Shown piece after piece: positions 63,536 through 64,000 of a stretch of 64,000 nt of DNA. The DNA comes from Fimbriimonas ginsengisoli. Its GTDB lineage: Bacteria; Armatimonadota; Fimbriimonadia; Fimbriimonadales; Fimbriimonadaceae. The translations under genes and the position numbers were made by a program. The stretch is from positions 1 to 64,000 of the forward strand of contig JACOSL010000031.1 in NCBI GenBank assembly GCA_016179045.1, in the 5' to 3' direction. How positions within the stretch are numbered: the first letter of the stretch is position 1; each line of letters starts with the position of its first letter. The notes beneath the pieces are model-generated. The model saw only the letters and a list, made by a program, of their open reading frames with translations, searched no databases and had not been told where the DNA came from.

Positions 63536-63815
63536 GGCATGAGTATATCTGGGCCAGGCGAGCCGCCCACGAGACGGGTCGCTCGCCCCGGTGCGTTTTC
63601 CGCCGTTGGCTCGTCAAAAGGGGTGATCGTTCGACCCCTATTCTGGGGGCCAGGCGATGCGCGATAATGACTCATCGCCTGCGGCGCGGCGGGCGGGGTG
63701 CGCGGGGGCGCGCGTTTCGGCAGAGGGGCCGAATGCGTAGGTTCAAAACAGTCTGAGTCCGAGTCCGGCGTTGGGCTTGGTCGGGCCAAGTCATTTGGGA
63801 AACCCGGGAGGGGGC

Positions 63816-64000
63816 ATGAAAGCAAAGGAAGCGGTCGCGTTCGTGAATGAAAACGACGCGAAGATCATCGACATCCGATTCACGGACCTGATGGGGACGT
63901 GGGAACACTTCAGCATCATTCCGCGCGACTTCGACGAGGCCATGATCGAAGAGGGCCTTGCCTTCGACGGATCGAGCATCCGCGCCTTTCAGAGCATCGA
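63816..64000 (+). CDS. glnA: Glutamine synthetase, type I (partial, N-terminus)
   Basis: The first 61 codons only; the window ends here. MKAKEAVAFVNENDAKIIDIRFTDLMGTWEHFSIIPRDF and LAFDGSSIRAF are characteristic of GlnA (the beta-grasp domain, with EGLAFDGSSIRG/A). GGGAGGGGG is the ribosome site before ATG 63816. It supplies glutamine, used by PurF on the other strand. The 280-bp shared spacer holds GATAAT-like boxes but no clear promoter. Confidence 0.95.
   Translation, partial: MKAKEAVAFVNENDAKIIDIRFTDLMGTWEHFSIIPRDFDEAMIEEGLAFDGSSIRAFQSI

Noticed and set aside
63546-63815. Possible glutamine-sensing (glnA-type) riboswitch before glnA
   Set aside because: ATCGTTC and a CCCCT/GGGGG hairpin drew attention, but the conserved GGAAGTAGG-like core is absent.

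Overview
The window is GC-rich, densely coded bacterial chromosome. The content suggests a free-living aerobic heterotroph: HPPD-type tyrosine catabolism, an E1 pyruvate/branched-chain dehydrogenase pair, IspH-route isoprenoids, RND efflux with an outer-membrane-like protein (so a diderm), ECF sigma factors and very large surface proteins. The split rRNA locus (23S-5S with no 16S upstream), gene mix and repeats remind me of Armatimonadota (Fimbriimonadia-like) genomes. That placement is an impression; the 23S gene at 54.68-57.63 kb would settle it.

Layout. 0.2-4.1 kb: class III aminotransferase, M32 carboxypeptidase, GNAT. 4.1-7.3 kb: dispersed repeat, orphan HicB-like protein, two small membrane proteins, a REP-associated transposase (RAYT) bracketed by its own REP palindromes, HPPD. 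7.35 kb: tRNA-Thr. 7.5-12.5 kb: thiol/redox block with a DUF255 thioredoxin-fold protein, a CxxC carboxymuconolactone-decarboxylase-family protein, an ECF sigma/anti-sigma pair and, divergently, a Cys-rich secreted protein plus a secreted thioredoxin. The intergenic region carries two mirror-image ECF-like promoters. 12.7-15.4 kb: zinc-ribbon/TPR protein and a tiny zinc-ribbon protein. 15.4-25.2 kb: a seven-gene leftward copper/heavy-metal cluster (Cys-rich secreted protein, YHS protein, multicopper oxidase, outer-membrane protein, double YtkA-like protein, CusB-like adaptor with inserted metal-binding motifs, CusA-like pump).

25.4-28.4 kb: membrane protein, tRNA-Arg, repeat-rich spacer, ispH-folB. 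28.5-31.8 kb: nusA-ylxR-infB with a terminator hairpin in the leader and a second degenerate copy of the infB 3' end 183 bp downstream. 32-41.9 kb: DUF4870 protein, E1 alpha/beta, diguanylate cyclase, MsrP-like molybdoenzyme with cytochrome b, a response regulator, a hybrid histidine kinase broken by an in-frame TAG, a serine hydrolase and a hypothetical. 41.9-54.3 kb: two divergent surface proteins, one of 3112 residues built of Ig-like and MBG repeats. 54.4-57.9 kb: tRNA-Leu, then 23S and 5S rRNA with promoter, processing stem and terminator. 57.9-64 kb: small membrane protein, an 898-residue Gly-rich/HEAT-like protein, an ApgM-like protein lacking recognisable catalytic motifs, purF, and the start of glnA.

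Most distinctive: the sigma-controlled thiol/metal module with mirrored promoters, the copper cluster with unusual domain arrangements, the RAYT/REP system, a second palindromic repeat superfamily with compensatory arm changes, and the infB 3'-end duplication.
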